64,000 nucleotides of DNA from Fomitopsis serialis. Its lineage: Eukaryota; Basidiomycota; Agaricomycetes; Polyporales; Fomitopsidaceae. The notes beneath the pieces were generated by a model. That model did no database searches and had not been told where the DNA came from. It saw only the letters and a list, made by a program, of their open reading frames with translations. The stretch is from positions 992,001 through 1,056,000 of the forward strand of contig NW_025954963.1 in NCBI RefSeq assembly GCF_022376445.1. The letters are read 5' to 3'. This document shows, one piece after another, positions 9,231-20,573 of this stretch; position 1 is the first letter of the stretch; the number at the start of each line of letters is the position of its first letter. Made by a program: the position numbers and the translations under genes.

Positions 9231-12200
9231 CTATCTCACCCTATCCAACGGCAACACGTGAACGCATTCGTGCGAGATCCGCGGGACACAGACCGATGTC
9301 TTCGCAAAATGAGATAATACTTGAGCCGGCCGAATCACAAGGACGTCAGGCTTAATCTTGTTGTAACAAAGGCGGCCTCCAACGTGAGGGAATGTGCGGT
9401 AGTGGTCCCATCTGATATCGTCCGTTGAAAGCTCTTCGAAGCGGTCTACAACCAAAAATGTCTCCGTCGTCTTCTCGTTTCGCGAGTCGCGCCTGGTATG
9501 CTGGAAGATCTGCCTGATTCGACCTGCGCAAGATACACGGTTGTCGCTGCTGAGCTGGAAAATGATGTTGCTATCCTTCGATGATCGGCTGTCAGGTTTG
9601 TAGGAGACACCGGATATATGCACGCTGGCGCAGTCAACCACCCGGTTGTACAGCTGTAGGCGATTTGACCCGATATCGCGCGCATCGGCGTAGACGTCCT
9701 TCCCGGCGTCCTGATTCAGCAACGCCAACAATGCCCGAAACGCCCTGTCATCAACCATGACGACTCTCATCCGCCTGCCAGGAACTCCTTCGGCTCGGGG
9801 AGATCCCATCCCCAACATTGAATCGCGGAACTTCGTGCCTCTTTTGTTTGCATGAAACAAGCCATCATAGGCGTCCACAAACTCTTCTACGGTACCGCGT
9901 ATCTCTGGCTCTTGGAGCAGGGCCCTGAGATTTGACGCACGGCAAGTGGTTTTCATGTATGTCAACTCAATCTCCCCTGTTGTTTCGCGCTCAATTGGTA
10001 GCCGTCCATGGGAAGATGCACTCACCAAATTTAGCACTGGTGTTCTCGCTTTGCAACAGATAATTTGTGCGCTCCGAAAAATTTGTTCGTTGCGCATGTA
10101 CAGGCCCACCAGACCGCAGGAAGTACGGTACGTGGAGTGCCAAATGGTGATTGGGACGGAGATCTGCTTCCGGATATAGAGTTTGTAAAGACGACAAGTA
10201 GCGGTTGATTGAAGCCTCGTATAATCGTATGTGGTCTTCAGAGATCTCGAGCATGCTGCTGACCACTACCGCCGTGACCAGATCCATATAGTTCATGAGC
10301 ATTTGTTGCTTTCGGCTGGAGCTATCGGCCCAAAGCCGGATCAAGGTGAACGGGAAGTTGATCGTGCAGGCAGAAAACCATTGATCGGCGCTCAGCTTCC
10401 CTCGCTCTTTCGTCCCTAGGTTTTTAGGGGCTGGGTCCACCCAAGAAGGCACTTCCGTCCGCAGCATGTCCGCATGAATCTCGGCAAGAGTCTCGCGCCC
10501 CAGGACGGCGCTGCCCGTTGTCCTGGTGGAAGTGGTATCAGGGAGGTTAGGTATTGGGTGCTACAGTGTACGGCTGTCTCAGTGTCTGCTCTCCAGCATG
10601 GACGCAAAGGAAACTGCGCTTACAAGGGGCTGCGATCCAACCGCTGGCGGTGGAAGATACGAGTCCGAGGGCACATTGCTTTTCTAAGCCCGGCACACTC
10701 AGTTCTGCCGAAGCTATGCATGAGGCTGCTTACCCATGCGACGAGGCGTTGTGCCAGCTCAATCTTGTAGCCAGAGTCGGACAGCTGGCGCCTTTGGCAC
10801 ATAGCGATTAGGGCGTCTTTGCAAGCACTGCTAGCCAGGACTTTGGCTTCGACATCTCTGCCCAAGACTCTTTCGCCCTTCATGAGTTTCCCCAGCATGC
10901 CCGGCCCATCGTTGGCGCGCTGCATGTCGTTAGCATTTTGTATACCCGTGCTAGGATTACCGTTTCCCGTCCGGCTACGCTGGAAAGAGACACATTCAAT
11001 AAGATGTTCCCGAGATACGATGGACATACTGTACCCAGGTCTTCAGGGTCTTCAACATGCGCTTCGCGCTGTGAGAGCGCTTCTGCCCCAACCTGAAGCA
11101 AAGGTGCCACAACACAGCTCGGCTGCACGACCCAAGATCGGCCATGGTCCCGTTGTAGAGGCAATACAGCCCATCTCTCATCTCGCGCTCTGAGGGTTTC
11201 TTCGGCATGTTGTGCGAGGGACTCGTGTGTCCTTCACCGTCGCCCGACTCAACACTCATGCCCCATATGTCGCGACAGTGAGTCTTCAGCAAACCAAGAT
11301 ACTGGTTGTGCATCGTATCGATGACGGTGAATAGGATAGGGTCCCAATAGGGGAGGCGTAGAAGCTCCGACCATCGAACGCCGGTTTCCTCGAAAACCCT
11401 GAACCTTTCTTCAGGCGTGGCGGCTGTCTTCCATCGCGACGCAGCCTCACGATGTTCGCCTGCATTGCGAAGAGGCCAACTGTCTGGGCTCAGGTTTTCG
11501 ATGTCGTCGATCTTGAGCTTGCAGAAACTGCAGAAGTATGTGGCTGCTGCAGATCCATGCCCCGAAACTTGCCGCGCAGCCGGTAGGTCGCATATCAGGG
11601 GGACAAGGGCACAGCGCACAAGGCGACCCCGCTCGTACAACGCAGTGCGCTCAAAGAACACGCCAGGGTTCCAGAAATCTAGGAGTTGGTCCACAAGCGG
11701 CCTCAGAAAGTGATTGATCTCGTCCAGAGAGGGCTTCGAGGGTCCAGGGATGACGCCAACAAGGTAGGTATTCTCGGGCAGATACCGCAGATGCGGAGGC
11801 AAATTTAAACAGACCATGTAGATGCCCGTCACAGTGACGTTCTGCTTCGCCTCCTTGTTCTGAAACGGGTTGAACCCATCAACACACAGGCTGAACACTA
11901 GCCTTCCCTCGTTCCCGGGACAATCAACGAAGGACTTGCCCCGCGCATCCCGGAACTCCCGGAAGATGGGAGCATCCCAGATGTCTGCTTTCGTCGGCGG
12001 TACTTCCCTCCGTACCTGCTCCTTGCGCGCGTCTATTTGCGACTCGATGTCAGGCCGGGAGAGCAGGCGTGCAACCCATTGCTTCATATCCTGGTAAAGG
12101 AATGTTTTGACAGGTTGTCTGTGGTTCTTGCCGCGTATGGTGCGAGTGCGCCACAGCTGGGCGTTACATGGTGCGCTTGCAGGAGTGGCTCGATATGTGC

Positions 12201-13104
12201 ATGTTTCGGGGCACCCATCGAAGGGATATAGCGCATAGCACACAGGACAACACGTAAAAGGATGGGTGTGAGGATCGAGGTCGAAGTGACTGATGATAGT
12301 GCGAAGATCCTGAGAGAGGTCCTCCAAGACTGCCTTATCCTGGGGCTTCAAACCAGCGGAGCGTAGCAGACTCATCGTAATTCGTACGAGAGAGCGCATT
12401 CCAACGAGCAGAAGCTTGCTGCCTCTGCGAGGCAACCCATGCAGGAGGTGTAGAGTAAGCGCGACGAGATTGTACGTGAGAATTAATGGATGAAGCCCGT
12501 GAGCCGACCGTACGAAGTAGCAGGCTGTTCTGTATGTCAGCGATTTGGGTCGCGATGTACTGGTAGATCACCCACAAGTATCGACAGAATTGGAAGAGAC
12601 GGTCGTTTTTCGGCCACTTGCAAACACTTGTTGCCTCTTCCATTCTCCTTCTTTCACGACGTCTAGGCGGCCAAGCTCGCGGTGAAGACGGTCCTGGAGT
12701 TCTAGGTGTTGCGCATCGAGATCGCTATCGCCGTATGAGCACGTAATGGCCAGGTCGCGCACCATCGTGACCAACCAAGCTTCGTGCTCAATGAATACTA
12801 CGTTCTCCCTCTTCGTGGGATCAAGGGCATATAGCCCGCTGTTCGCCTGCAGACTATGCTCGCGCCCTAGCCGTTGGTACTCGCCGGACGCAGCCGGGTT
12901 CCGGATGAAAGCGAGAGGGAAAGCGGGCGCGAATATCAGGCAGCGGTGGGTAATTACCGTGTCGAGATACGATAGCTCATCTCGAGCATTGCCCAAGGGA
13001 TCGTCCGCTAGCGGGACTTCGCGCCGTGGGCCATGGGTGCCTGCATGCAGTGCGCTAGGCGTACTCTTCTCCTCTGCCTGGCACCGATCGGGGGAGACAA
13101 ACAT
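9231..13104 (-). CDS. CACTA (EnSpm, tnp2-type) transposase
   Basis: The largest exon (about 12480-11030) shows the tnp2 signature of basidiomycete CACTA elements. It has a cysteine cluster (CCPVCYALYPFDGCPETCTY), WVARLLSRPDIE, SLCVDGFNPFQ with the catalytic-region Asp, LNLPPHLRYLPENTYLVGVI, GPSKPSLDEINHFLRPLVDQ, LICDLPAARQVSGHGS and IDTMHNQYLGLLKTHC. Introns follow near 11031-10980 and 10730. A SAP-like segment (LASSACKDALIAMCQRRQLS) and the C-terminal module beginning EVPSWVDPAPKNLG come next, then an intron at 9977-10025 and a last exon ending at 9231. The first exon (13104-12568) is assigned by continuity. A TGA at about 12569 lies between it and the transposase exon and may be intronic or a true stop. 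It is the only candidate for an autonomous transposon here. Intactness is not proven. Confidence 0.82.
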
Positions 13105-14454
13105 GCGTTCCTGCTTGGATTTCGGGGAAAGCGGCGAGTTGCTCGAGGAGAAATTCGATTGAGCATCTGTAGCAATCGCCTGCCTCAGAACCGCGGTGGG
13201 CTGTCTGGTGTTCCGGTTTGAGCTCTTGGGTTTCCGCGAAGCTCCGGCTACGAACAGGGTTGGAATACTTAAAACTTTTCTGGATTCAAAGGCCTACCTT
13301 CCGGCGCATTGCGGCTCGTATGTGCCTCTAACTCCGCCCCTCGCATCAGCTCACGTAGCGCTGCCTCCTTCTCTCGCACTTGTGCGGCCTTCCGCGAACT
13401 CGCACTGGCTAAAGAATTATCAGCAGGATGAAAACCAGGCGCTGATACCGCCGCTGCAGCGTAACTTACAAGGGTGAGTTTGCCGTGAGAACGTCTCAAA
13501 GCCGTGGTCGGCGTGACTTCTTGAGGTACTCTTGCTCCCGCCAAGTACCGTATACCTTACTTGAAGGCAAGACATGGCCCGCACACCGATATCACAGAGA
13601 ACATGGGCAGGGTCTAGGGGAGAGTGCCTATACGGGTCGAAGTATACAGTATGACGAACGTGTTGAAGATCTGGAAGAAGATGTCGTTTTCTCAAGTGAA
13701 GCAGAACGTCGGCTACCGTAGAGTTCATCGATATCCCTGCTTTTCCGTCAGAGGCATTCAAACAAGGTAAACAGCACAACAGACTGATAGGCAAGGCTTT
13801 TTGCGCCACTCCGAGCACAAGAACAGTCATTGGGTTGCAATATGGCGGGGCCTTACGCACAGTGGCGCTGGTGCATCGACGCGACCCTGAAATGGAGTCA
13901 GCGAGCAATAAAGAAGGGGGCAATGAGAACACACTTCGAGCGATGCAAGGCAGCAGCACTTGGAGCGACACACAGACACATGCAACGAATAGCAGATGAA
14001 CGAAGGAGGAAAAGATCGCCAACGAGCAGACAGCGCCATACAGTAGGAACACAGACCCTATGGTCAACCGGACAAGAAGTAGACCTTCATGTTTCGCAAG
14101 CTGACGCTTCCGCCGCTGCCAGCTACGCAGAGTACGCTGTTTAATTAGGACCAATCGTGGCTGCATTGGTGCCCCGGTGAGATGGAGGTGAACGTTGAAC
14201 CGTTAGCGTTGAGCGCTTGAGCGCTGAGCGCTGAGCTCGAAGCTGTGCAGTTGAGCGTCGTTAGGGGCTTTTCCCCCGTGCGATCATGACGCCACCCAGT
14301 TACATAAGGCTCGCGAGCATCATATAAGCTCTTTTGTTTTATAAGTAAAATATTGATCAGTCCAGACCCCACTGGAAGACGTACTTAGGAACGAGGAACG
14401 AGCTCACAGCTGGAACGAGGTGTCATTATAACGTCTGATCGAGACTATCGACGT
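13105..14454. other. Unassigned region upstream of the CACTA gene
   Basis: A 248-codon minus-strand ORF at 13420-14166 includes a hydrophobic stretch (GSVFLLYGAVCSLAIFSSFV) and HTVYFDPYRHSPLDPAHVL, but no family is recognised. Short direct repeats of GAGCGCT lie at 14205-14235. The upstream end of the CACTA element may be here. Confidence 0.35.
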
Positions 14455-15045
14455 CATCCATCGACTGCATCTGGACGACCACGAGCTCCTTGATCTTGGC
14501 TGTCACATCCTCAATCTTCGCGGTCACTACCGGTTGCCCCCGCTCTATGTACGCTCCGAAAACGACAAGACACTACCACCGGAGTACAGTGACTGGTCCC
14601 TGACGTCCGTGTTTGTGACACGGCTACGCGTTGCTCCGCTCATCCTCTCCACAGCTCGAGTTGCGTGCCAGATGCTACCGCTCAGGTGATGCCCTCTAAG
14701 CGTACGCGAATACCTCGGCCCCGGCTCGATCCCATATGTCCCCGCATAGATGGCTATTATGCGATTCGTGTCGGCGGGCATGGACACGCGGCCGCGTTTC
14801 CTACCACCGTCCACTGTGACCGCTTGATTGAGGCCCAGGTCAGTGGTTGAAGGATCTCACGCGTGAGGTGAACACGAACATGGAAGTCTACGGCTTCCTC
14901 GCAACCACGACGGCGAAGGTAAGCGTCTCAGACAGTACCTCCGAGTGCCGGCTCAATGTCTCTTTCGTAGTGACGCTGACTGCTTCTCTCAGAACTTGTC
15001 CGAGCTCGAGCCTCACTTCAACGGTCTTTTCACCCCCGACTCGGA
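14455..15045 (+). pseudogene. Aconitase fragment, copy 2, fused to FAS1
   Basis: This is the third copy of the segment also at 3986-4557 and 45059-45628, with a few substitutions and small indels. It has the same aconitase blocks (MAIMRFVSAGMDT, PTTVHCDRLIEAQ, KDLTREVNTNMEVYGFLATT, NLSELEPHFNGLFTP) and the same internal deletion. The 3' flank changes abruptly at about 15040 into the 3' end of a FAS1 pseudogene on the opposite strand. The shared deletion shows that all three copies descend from one damaged ancestor. Confidence 0.88.
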
Positions 15046-16844
15046 CGTAGCTTCGTCGAGGTGCGGATCGTGGTCGGGCTTCAGACACCAGCCGTATGAA
15101 GGAATACATCCTCAAGCTCCTGAGTGCCTTGAAGTAGGGTGCGTTCTCTCGCGCGATCCCCTTGCCGTACGTGCCCGTGCCACGCCAGTAGCTCCACACG
15201 CCAACGGTCTTGAGTCCTCGTTGATGTGTTCCACCCTTGTAGCGGCGCTCGACCGCATGCCATGCGTGATCGTTCCCGGAAGTGCGGCGAAGTCTGCGAA
15301 GTAGGGGTTGATGCGGATAGGGTTGAAATCGCCGGAGATCTTGGAGTAAGGCTCGTTCGTTGCGGAGGAAGCGAAGGCCGTAGTACCCGACTTGCTCATC
15401 GTGCAGCCTTGGGCGAGCCCTGCTGGGTACCATGGCGTTGGAGATACTATGCGATTGCGGGGTTGCCACGACTATCGTCCTGCAGGCCACGACTATCGTC
15501 CTGCAGGCAACGACTATCGTCCTGCAGGCCACGACTATCGTCCTGCAGGAAGTCGATTGATCCAACCTTGACGAGGCGCTTGAGCTGGTCGAGGACGAAA
15601 ATGCCGCCAGATGCAGAGACCGTCTTGAAGCACGCCTGCCACGATGCTAGGACATAACGTATCCATTCAACACTGCTTACCTGCCAGCCAGTAATGATCG
15701 CGAGGTCCCTCGGGTCTTGGACCCGGTCCGTCCGCGCTGCCCTGAACGCCTCGCCTTCATTACTCACCACAGCGCAGAACGTCTCGACGTCATCCGCCTC
15801 AATCGCAACCTCAGCACCCGTAAGCGCGTCGCGAAGATTGATCTCGGGGAGCACCTCGTTGTCGCCGAACCACAGCCGCCAGTAGAAGTCCTTGATGCGC
15901 GTGTTAGGACCCTCGGCAACCTCGTGGATTCAAACGGGAGCGAACCCATGCTCGGCCTGTAGAGGAACTTGAAGTGGAGAGGCACGGAGACGTCGCGGCG
16001 GTCCTCGAACAACGCGATGTCGATCGCCTGAGACGCCGAATGATACTTGTGCTGGCCGTACGAACGAGCAGCACCGTAGAGCGCGGCGGACACAGGTATC
16101 TCGCCGCCCAAGGTCAAGACGACCTTCTGGCTCCGACGAGGAGCGAAGAGGCGGCACATCGCGTTGTCGATGTGTGATGTTCCCTGCACGATGGTCGCCG
16201 GCGTAAGGAGAGCCCTGGGCCAACTTTGACGTGGACCTGCGAGCATCCCAAGCCAGGTCGACGCCTCGGGCAAGGTGCTCCCAACGGAGTAGGTGATCTT
16301 GCCTGCCTCGGCAGAGCGCTCGACGCCAAGCGAGCTAGCGATGTTCTCCGGAAGAGGAGAAGCCCTGACACTGAGATAGTCAGCGGTCGGGATGAGACTG
16401 AGGTCGCCGCCGTAGAGGCGCTGCGCCAATTGAACTTGTCGACAAGGATAGCTGCGACGTTGTCGAGCATCTCCTTGATCGACTCGTCCTTCTTCGTCGC
16501 ATGCTTCGCCGCGACAGGGCCCTGGAGGATGCACACGCGCTGCGGGTCCTGGTCGAAGACGGCCTCGATGTCCTCGGCTGCCCACAAAGAGTCCTACCCA
16601 AAACGTAAGTCGTAGTTCGTTTTCGGGTAATTTAAACGCACCTTCTTGAACCACACCTCAAAGTTCGCATCGAGAACAGGGATGAACGGTACCGGCTTCT
16701 GGCCTGGGCGCTGCGAGATGGCGAGGAAGAACGTCTTGTCCTCCGACGCCAGGAGCTGCTCGGTCGCAGCCGGGTAAGATGCGAAGAAGAGCTTGACGAA
16801 GTCGATCGGCTTGTCCAAAGAAGAGTAAGACTGCAGGATCGGCG
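15040..16844. repeat. 1.8-kb segment duplicated without detectable change at 60796-62600
   Basis: Every ORF in this segment recurs at +45756 with the same length and translation, on the same strand. The copies diverge abruptly on both sides, at GACTCGGACG on the left and after GCAGGATCGGCG on the right. This is the most recent duplication visible here. Confidence 0.93.
15466..15549 (-). repeat. 4 x 21-bp minisatellite encoding LQDDSRG repeats
   Basis: Four tandem units of CCACGACTATCGTCCTGCAGG follow one another, the third with one substitution. The unit is a multiple of three, so the FAS1 reading frame on the minus strand gains four LQDDSRG heptads (one reads LQDDSRC). It is copied exactly at 61222-61305. 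Confidence 0.95.
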
Positions 16845-18740
16845 CCTTCGATCCGAGTCCCTGAGCGACAAGTCGACCCAATGCTCCTCGTGGTCGGCGT
16901 ACATAAGACGGGCCATTCGGAGGACGACCTCCTCTTAGGCCATACCGGCGATGACCTCGACGGCGCTGCCGTCCTTCTTCCACCCAAACCATGGCTTCGC
17001 GAAGTCCTTGTTCAGCTTCGCGATACTTCATCTCCGCGCGCCTCTCGTTGATCCGCGCAGCGTGCTTCTCCTTAGGCATCTTGAACACAATCTCGTGGAA
17101 CTCCTTCCACAGCTTGGCGGCGCGCGTGGCGACCTTGCGGATGGGCTCGCCGAGCTCGGATTTGGCGGTCGCAATGCCGCTGGTCTCCTTCGCGTAGATA
17201 CCTTCCCACTGAGCATCATCGACACCCTTCGCGGCGACGATGAGATCCTTAATGAGGAGCCCGTATGCGCCTCCTTGGCGACCATGACGCGAGACGCGAA
17301 GAGGAACCCGTCGAACGGCATGGGCTGCATCCCAGACTTCTCGGCGGACCAGTCGCCAGTAAGATGCGGCCAGACATCGTCCGCACCACCGAAACCAGAG
17401 CCGGCGACGAGCGAGATGCTGCTGTGCTGACGGATCGAATGGTACACCAGCAGAGTAGGCTGGTGGAAGTCCTCGCACGAGTGGTGACCACCCGCACGGC
17501 CACCCGTCCACTGCAAGATCATAGGGAAGTCTGGGTTCGCCGCGGCGATGTTAACGACCTGGCGGATACCGTCGGCGGATCCTGGCTTGAACGAAACGCG
17601 ACGGATGCCCGCCACCTTGAGACCACCGGTGATGTCGGCTGCCTTCTCCGTGTTGGGGATACCGGCGGCGACACAGAAGCCCTCGATGGGCAGGACCTCG
17701 CGGCGCATCTCCTGCCATAGGGGAACTGGAAGCCGAACTGGCGCGGGTTAATGTTAAGCGAATTGAGGGTAATACCGGCACCAGCGGGGATCTTGCTCTG
17801 CATTTCGGCGACCTTCGCGCGGAAGGAAGCAGCGTTGAGTGACCACCACCAGCAAGCTCGGCGTGGTATCCAGCCGTCAGGACAGCGCTGACGAAGCCGG
17901 CCTTGACGGTCGTAGGTGCCATACCAGCCACCATGATTGGCGGCTTGCCCAGGAGGCGGGAGAATGGCGTTTCGAGGTGTATTTTGCCATCGCTATAGCA
18001 AGGTCAGCAATGCACAATGAGCGAATGCTGGAGAGCGTACCTAGTCTTCACGAGACTGGGCATGAACTTCTTGCTCCGCCATTCCTCCCTCTTCACCGCC
18101 TGCGCGTCGTGCAACTCGACGACGCCCTTCGACTTATCTCCCGCGACGATGGCGCGGACGCCGCGACCGTTGGGGTTTCGTGCCGCCATAGGACCGACGC
18201 CGCTGGGGTCACCCGGACTGAAGTCAATCGCGTGTGTAGCGGTTTTGGGGAAGTTCGTAGCCTTCGCCCAGTGCAGCGGAGAGGTGGAGATTTGGTCACC
18301 CAGGGAGCACGCCAGGGACACCGTAGCTCGCAGACATCGTTACCTGGCACCGTATGATCAGACCGAGGAGCCTTGAATAAAAGCATGCGCACTCACCAGT
18401 CTCGGTATGATACACAGCCATACCCAGGCCCTCCTTCGTCCGCAGCTCCTCAGCACCGAAGTCCTCCTCGATCAGCTTCTCCGCCCTCCCCTTGAGGTAC
18501 TCGCTGCGGTAGGGCACGCCGACCACCAAGAAGCGCTCAGAAAACGCGGGGCTGCAAGAACGGCACTTTGCTCTGATCGACGCCGTTCGAGGCGCGGACC
18601 TTGCGCAGGTGGGTGACGAGCCCGTCCAAGGCGCGCGCAGGGCGCGTGACGACGAGCGCCTTCGGCGCGTTGTGCAGCGACACGCGCAGCTGCGAGTTCG
18701 CCAGGAGATGCTTGCCCGCGCACTGAACGGGCTTCTCGAG

Positions 18741-18798
18741 ATCCTTGAGGGCGAGCCCTGCGACGAGCGATCCTTGAGGGCGAGCCCTGCGACGAGCA
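18741..18798 (-). repeat. 29-bp tandem duplication inside FAS1 version 1
   Basis: Two head-to-tail copies of a 29-bp unit starting ATCCTTGAGGGCGAGCCCTG. The length is not a multiple of three, so it shifts the frame right after the GLALKD block of the SAT domain. Past the duplication the original frame can be followed again. Confidence 0.9.
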
Positions 18799-18802
18799 AC
18801 AC

Positions 18803-19962
18803 GGGGCTCGGCGCGCCCTCGCCCTCTATTGCGCCTTCCACGATGCTCGGCTCAAGCGCGAGCGCGAGGAATGCCTGCTGGCCGCGGTAGCCGCAGTAGA
18901 AGAGCCACTCCATTCCCTCCTTGCTGTTCTCGAAGCATTACGACTCGAGGCTTCTCGAGGCCGCGACGGCAGCGGCAGAGACGGCGCCTTGGGAGTGACC
19001 GGTCGCATCTTGGAGCTTCTCGCGCATCTCGCCGGGGTCGATACGCGCGACGCGGCGAGTGATCAGGTATTGGGTGAGCTGCGCGAGCCCGATGGGGGTA
19101 GTGATGCGGGGGCGGACACGAGGTGCGCAATAAGGGGGCGCAGCGCAGCACCAGCCACCTAAGAGATGGCACCCAGGCCATGCTTATAGTAGGTGGAAGA
19201 CGCGAGACCGCGGACGAGAGGGCGAAGTACCTCCGAAGCGAGGAGGAAAGGCGAGACCAAGGCGTGTGCGTGTCGTAACGCGATTGCAGCTCGTCGAAGT
19301 AGACCTCGTTCGTACCCTGTCCACCAAACAATCTCGTCTTCGGAGGCGGGCGCAGTACCTGAGGGCGAAGGAACTGCGAGGGCAGCCGGGCGCGTTCTGG
19401 GAGCGCCGGGATGGGGGTGTGACTTCTGGCAGCCGCGTTGCTGGTGCACGCAACGCATTGGCGAGGGTCAGCTGCAGTGCGGGGTCGTCACTCGCCCCGG
19501 GGAGGGCAGAGCAATGCCCCAGACCGCTGCAGGCAGGCTCGATGCCGCAGCTGACTGCGCGCGAGCATTGCGCGCGGCGGGCGACCTCGCGAGGGTGCGA
19601 GGACAAGGTGAGGATGCGCGGGCAGGCAGCAAGGGTGCGGGGAAAGGCGAGGGTGCGGGAGAATCGAGCGGCGCAGTAGAAGTCGAACGAGGCAGCAGAA
19701 CGTGTGGCTTCGGCGGCGCGCGAGCGAGGTGGGCGCCGCCACAGGGCCCCGCCCGGAGGGTGCACGCACGCTGGGGGTTCTCGTCGAAGGCGGCCTCGAT
19801 GTCCTCGGCTGCCCACGAAATCCTACCAACATATGAGCCACAGTTCCTCGTTGGGCGACCTTAACGTACCCTCTTATACCTGCTCGACGCTTCGGGGAAC
19901 GGCGATGCTCAGCGACCACGGGCCAGACGAGACACGAAAAGAGTAGAGTATGTTATGTCTAC
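18803..19962. repeat. 1.16-kb segment repeated inverted at 54204-55362
   Basis: The reverse complement of 54204-55362 matches with only small indels, for example in a C-run near 19095. It spans the start of FAS1 version 1, a GC-rich stretch, and the start of FAS1 version 2. The premature stops are shared, so the gene was already broken when copied. Confidence 0.92.
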
Positions 19963-20170
19963 ATAAGGCTTCGCCCTCAGTGACAATATAGGGATTAAAC
20001 AAACAAACGAACGTACCCTCTCGAACGACACCTCGAGAACAGGAATGAAAGGGACCGGCTTCTGGCCCGGGCGTTGTGAGATGGCGAGGAAGAAAGCCTT
20101 GTCCTCCGACGCCAGGAGCTGCGCGGTCGCGGCCGGGTACGTCGCGAAGAGGAGCTTGACGAAGTGTCTA
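19735..20170 (-). pseudogene. FAS1: FAS1 version 2, 5' piece (locus 1)
   Basis: The minus strand encodes FVKLLFATYPAATAQLLASE, KAFFLAISQRPGQKPVPFIP and VLEVSFERV (about 20165-20015). An intron runs to about 19830, then WAAEDIEAAFDENPQRACTL. This version differs by substitutions from version 1 (FATYPAATAQ versus FASYPAATEQ; FDENPQRA versus FDQDPQRV), so it is a separate FAS1 copy. Homology stops at 19735 in a GC-rich stretch (19340-19735) that matches no recognised part of FAS1. Fuller copies are at 39330-40807 and from 62971. Confidence 0.85.
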
Positions 20171-20533
20171 TGCCGGATCGTAAGCTGAAGGCGACGACAG
20201 AACAATACGGAGGTGCTTACTGTGCAGGCATAGCGCCGTCGTCCGACATGACGTTGGTGAGGATGTGTTGCGGCCAACCCACTGCTGTCTGCTGCCGCTT
20301 CGAGCGCCGAATGCCCCCTAGGAGACACACATTCCGCTCGCCTGCGGACAACAGTCAAACAGTGGATCTAGGAGTGATTTAGGCAAGGCGTTGCGCCCAT
20401 GCCATGGTCGGTTCCGGTCAATTCGTTTGCACATGTTTGGTCCGGTGCGATCATGTGGCCACACGTGCTTCGACCGGAGATCTGAGGCTCTCAATTCCGG
20501 AATCCAAAGGCGCTACCTGAGCCTCTCAAACTA
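20171..20533. repeat. ~360-bp element flanking FAS1 version 2 at three loci
   Basis: The same non-FAS sequence abuts the broken 5' end of FAS1 version 2 here, at 40808-41138 (same orientation) and at 62601-62970 (inverted). It starts GTCTATGCCGGATCGTAAGC at the FAS1 junction and ends in CTGAGGCTCTCAATTCCGG. The copy at 40808 stops about 20-40 bp earlier. No protein is recognised. It may be flanking DNA carried with the fragment or part of the vehicle that mobilised it. Confidence 0.85.
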
Positions 20534-20573
20534 ACGGTGCTGTAACTAACGGTGCTGTAACTAACGGCGCTGT
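20529..20573 (+). repeat. 3 x 15-bp minisatellite
   Basis: Three tandem units of AACTAACGGTGCTGT, the last with one change, sit exactly at the junction between the ~360-bp element and the LINE fragment. Confidence 0.92.

Larger units (their letters stand above)
15040..19340 (-). pseudogene. FAS1: Fatty acid synthase beta-subunit pseudogene, version 1 (SAT-ER-DH part)
   Basis: Reading from 19331 down, the order is that of fungal FAS beta. The acyltransferase (SAT) domain comes first: FGGQGTNEVYFDELQ, LAQLTQYL, the GHSQGAVSAAAVAAS nucleophile elbow, WLFYCGYRGQQAF, and RFLVVGVPYRSEYLKG. The enoyl-reductase domain follows: [65 protein letters not shown]. Next is the linker FFLAISQRPGQKPVPFIPVL and WAAEDIEAVFDQDPQR, then LFEDRRDVSVPL and WFGDNEVLPEIN. 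A MaoC-like dehydratase block closes it: SGDFNPIRINPYFADFAALP. Several introns persist. Lesions include ISW-to-stop at 19159-19161, a stop after AASRSLES, a 29-bp tandem duplication at 18741-18798 and many frameshifts. The malonyl/palmitoyl-transferase end is missing. It cannot encode a working synthase. Confidence 0.93.

Noticed and set aside
13420..14166. 248-codon minus-strand ORF with a hydrophobic stretch
   Set aside because: No family motif, no splice context, and no link to the CACTA reading frame. Kept only as part of the unassigned region.
15466..15549. Possible CRISPR-like repeat
   Set aside because: Units are contiguous without spacers and the DNA is eukaryotic; it is a minisatellite.
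14888..15565. 225-codon minus-strand ORF
   Set aside because: It bridges the junction between the aconitase fragment and FAS1 and reads both in wrong frames or on the wrong strand. The four-fold minisatellite gives it an artificial repeat.
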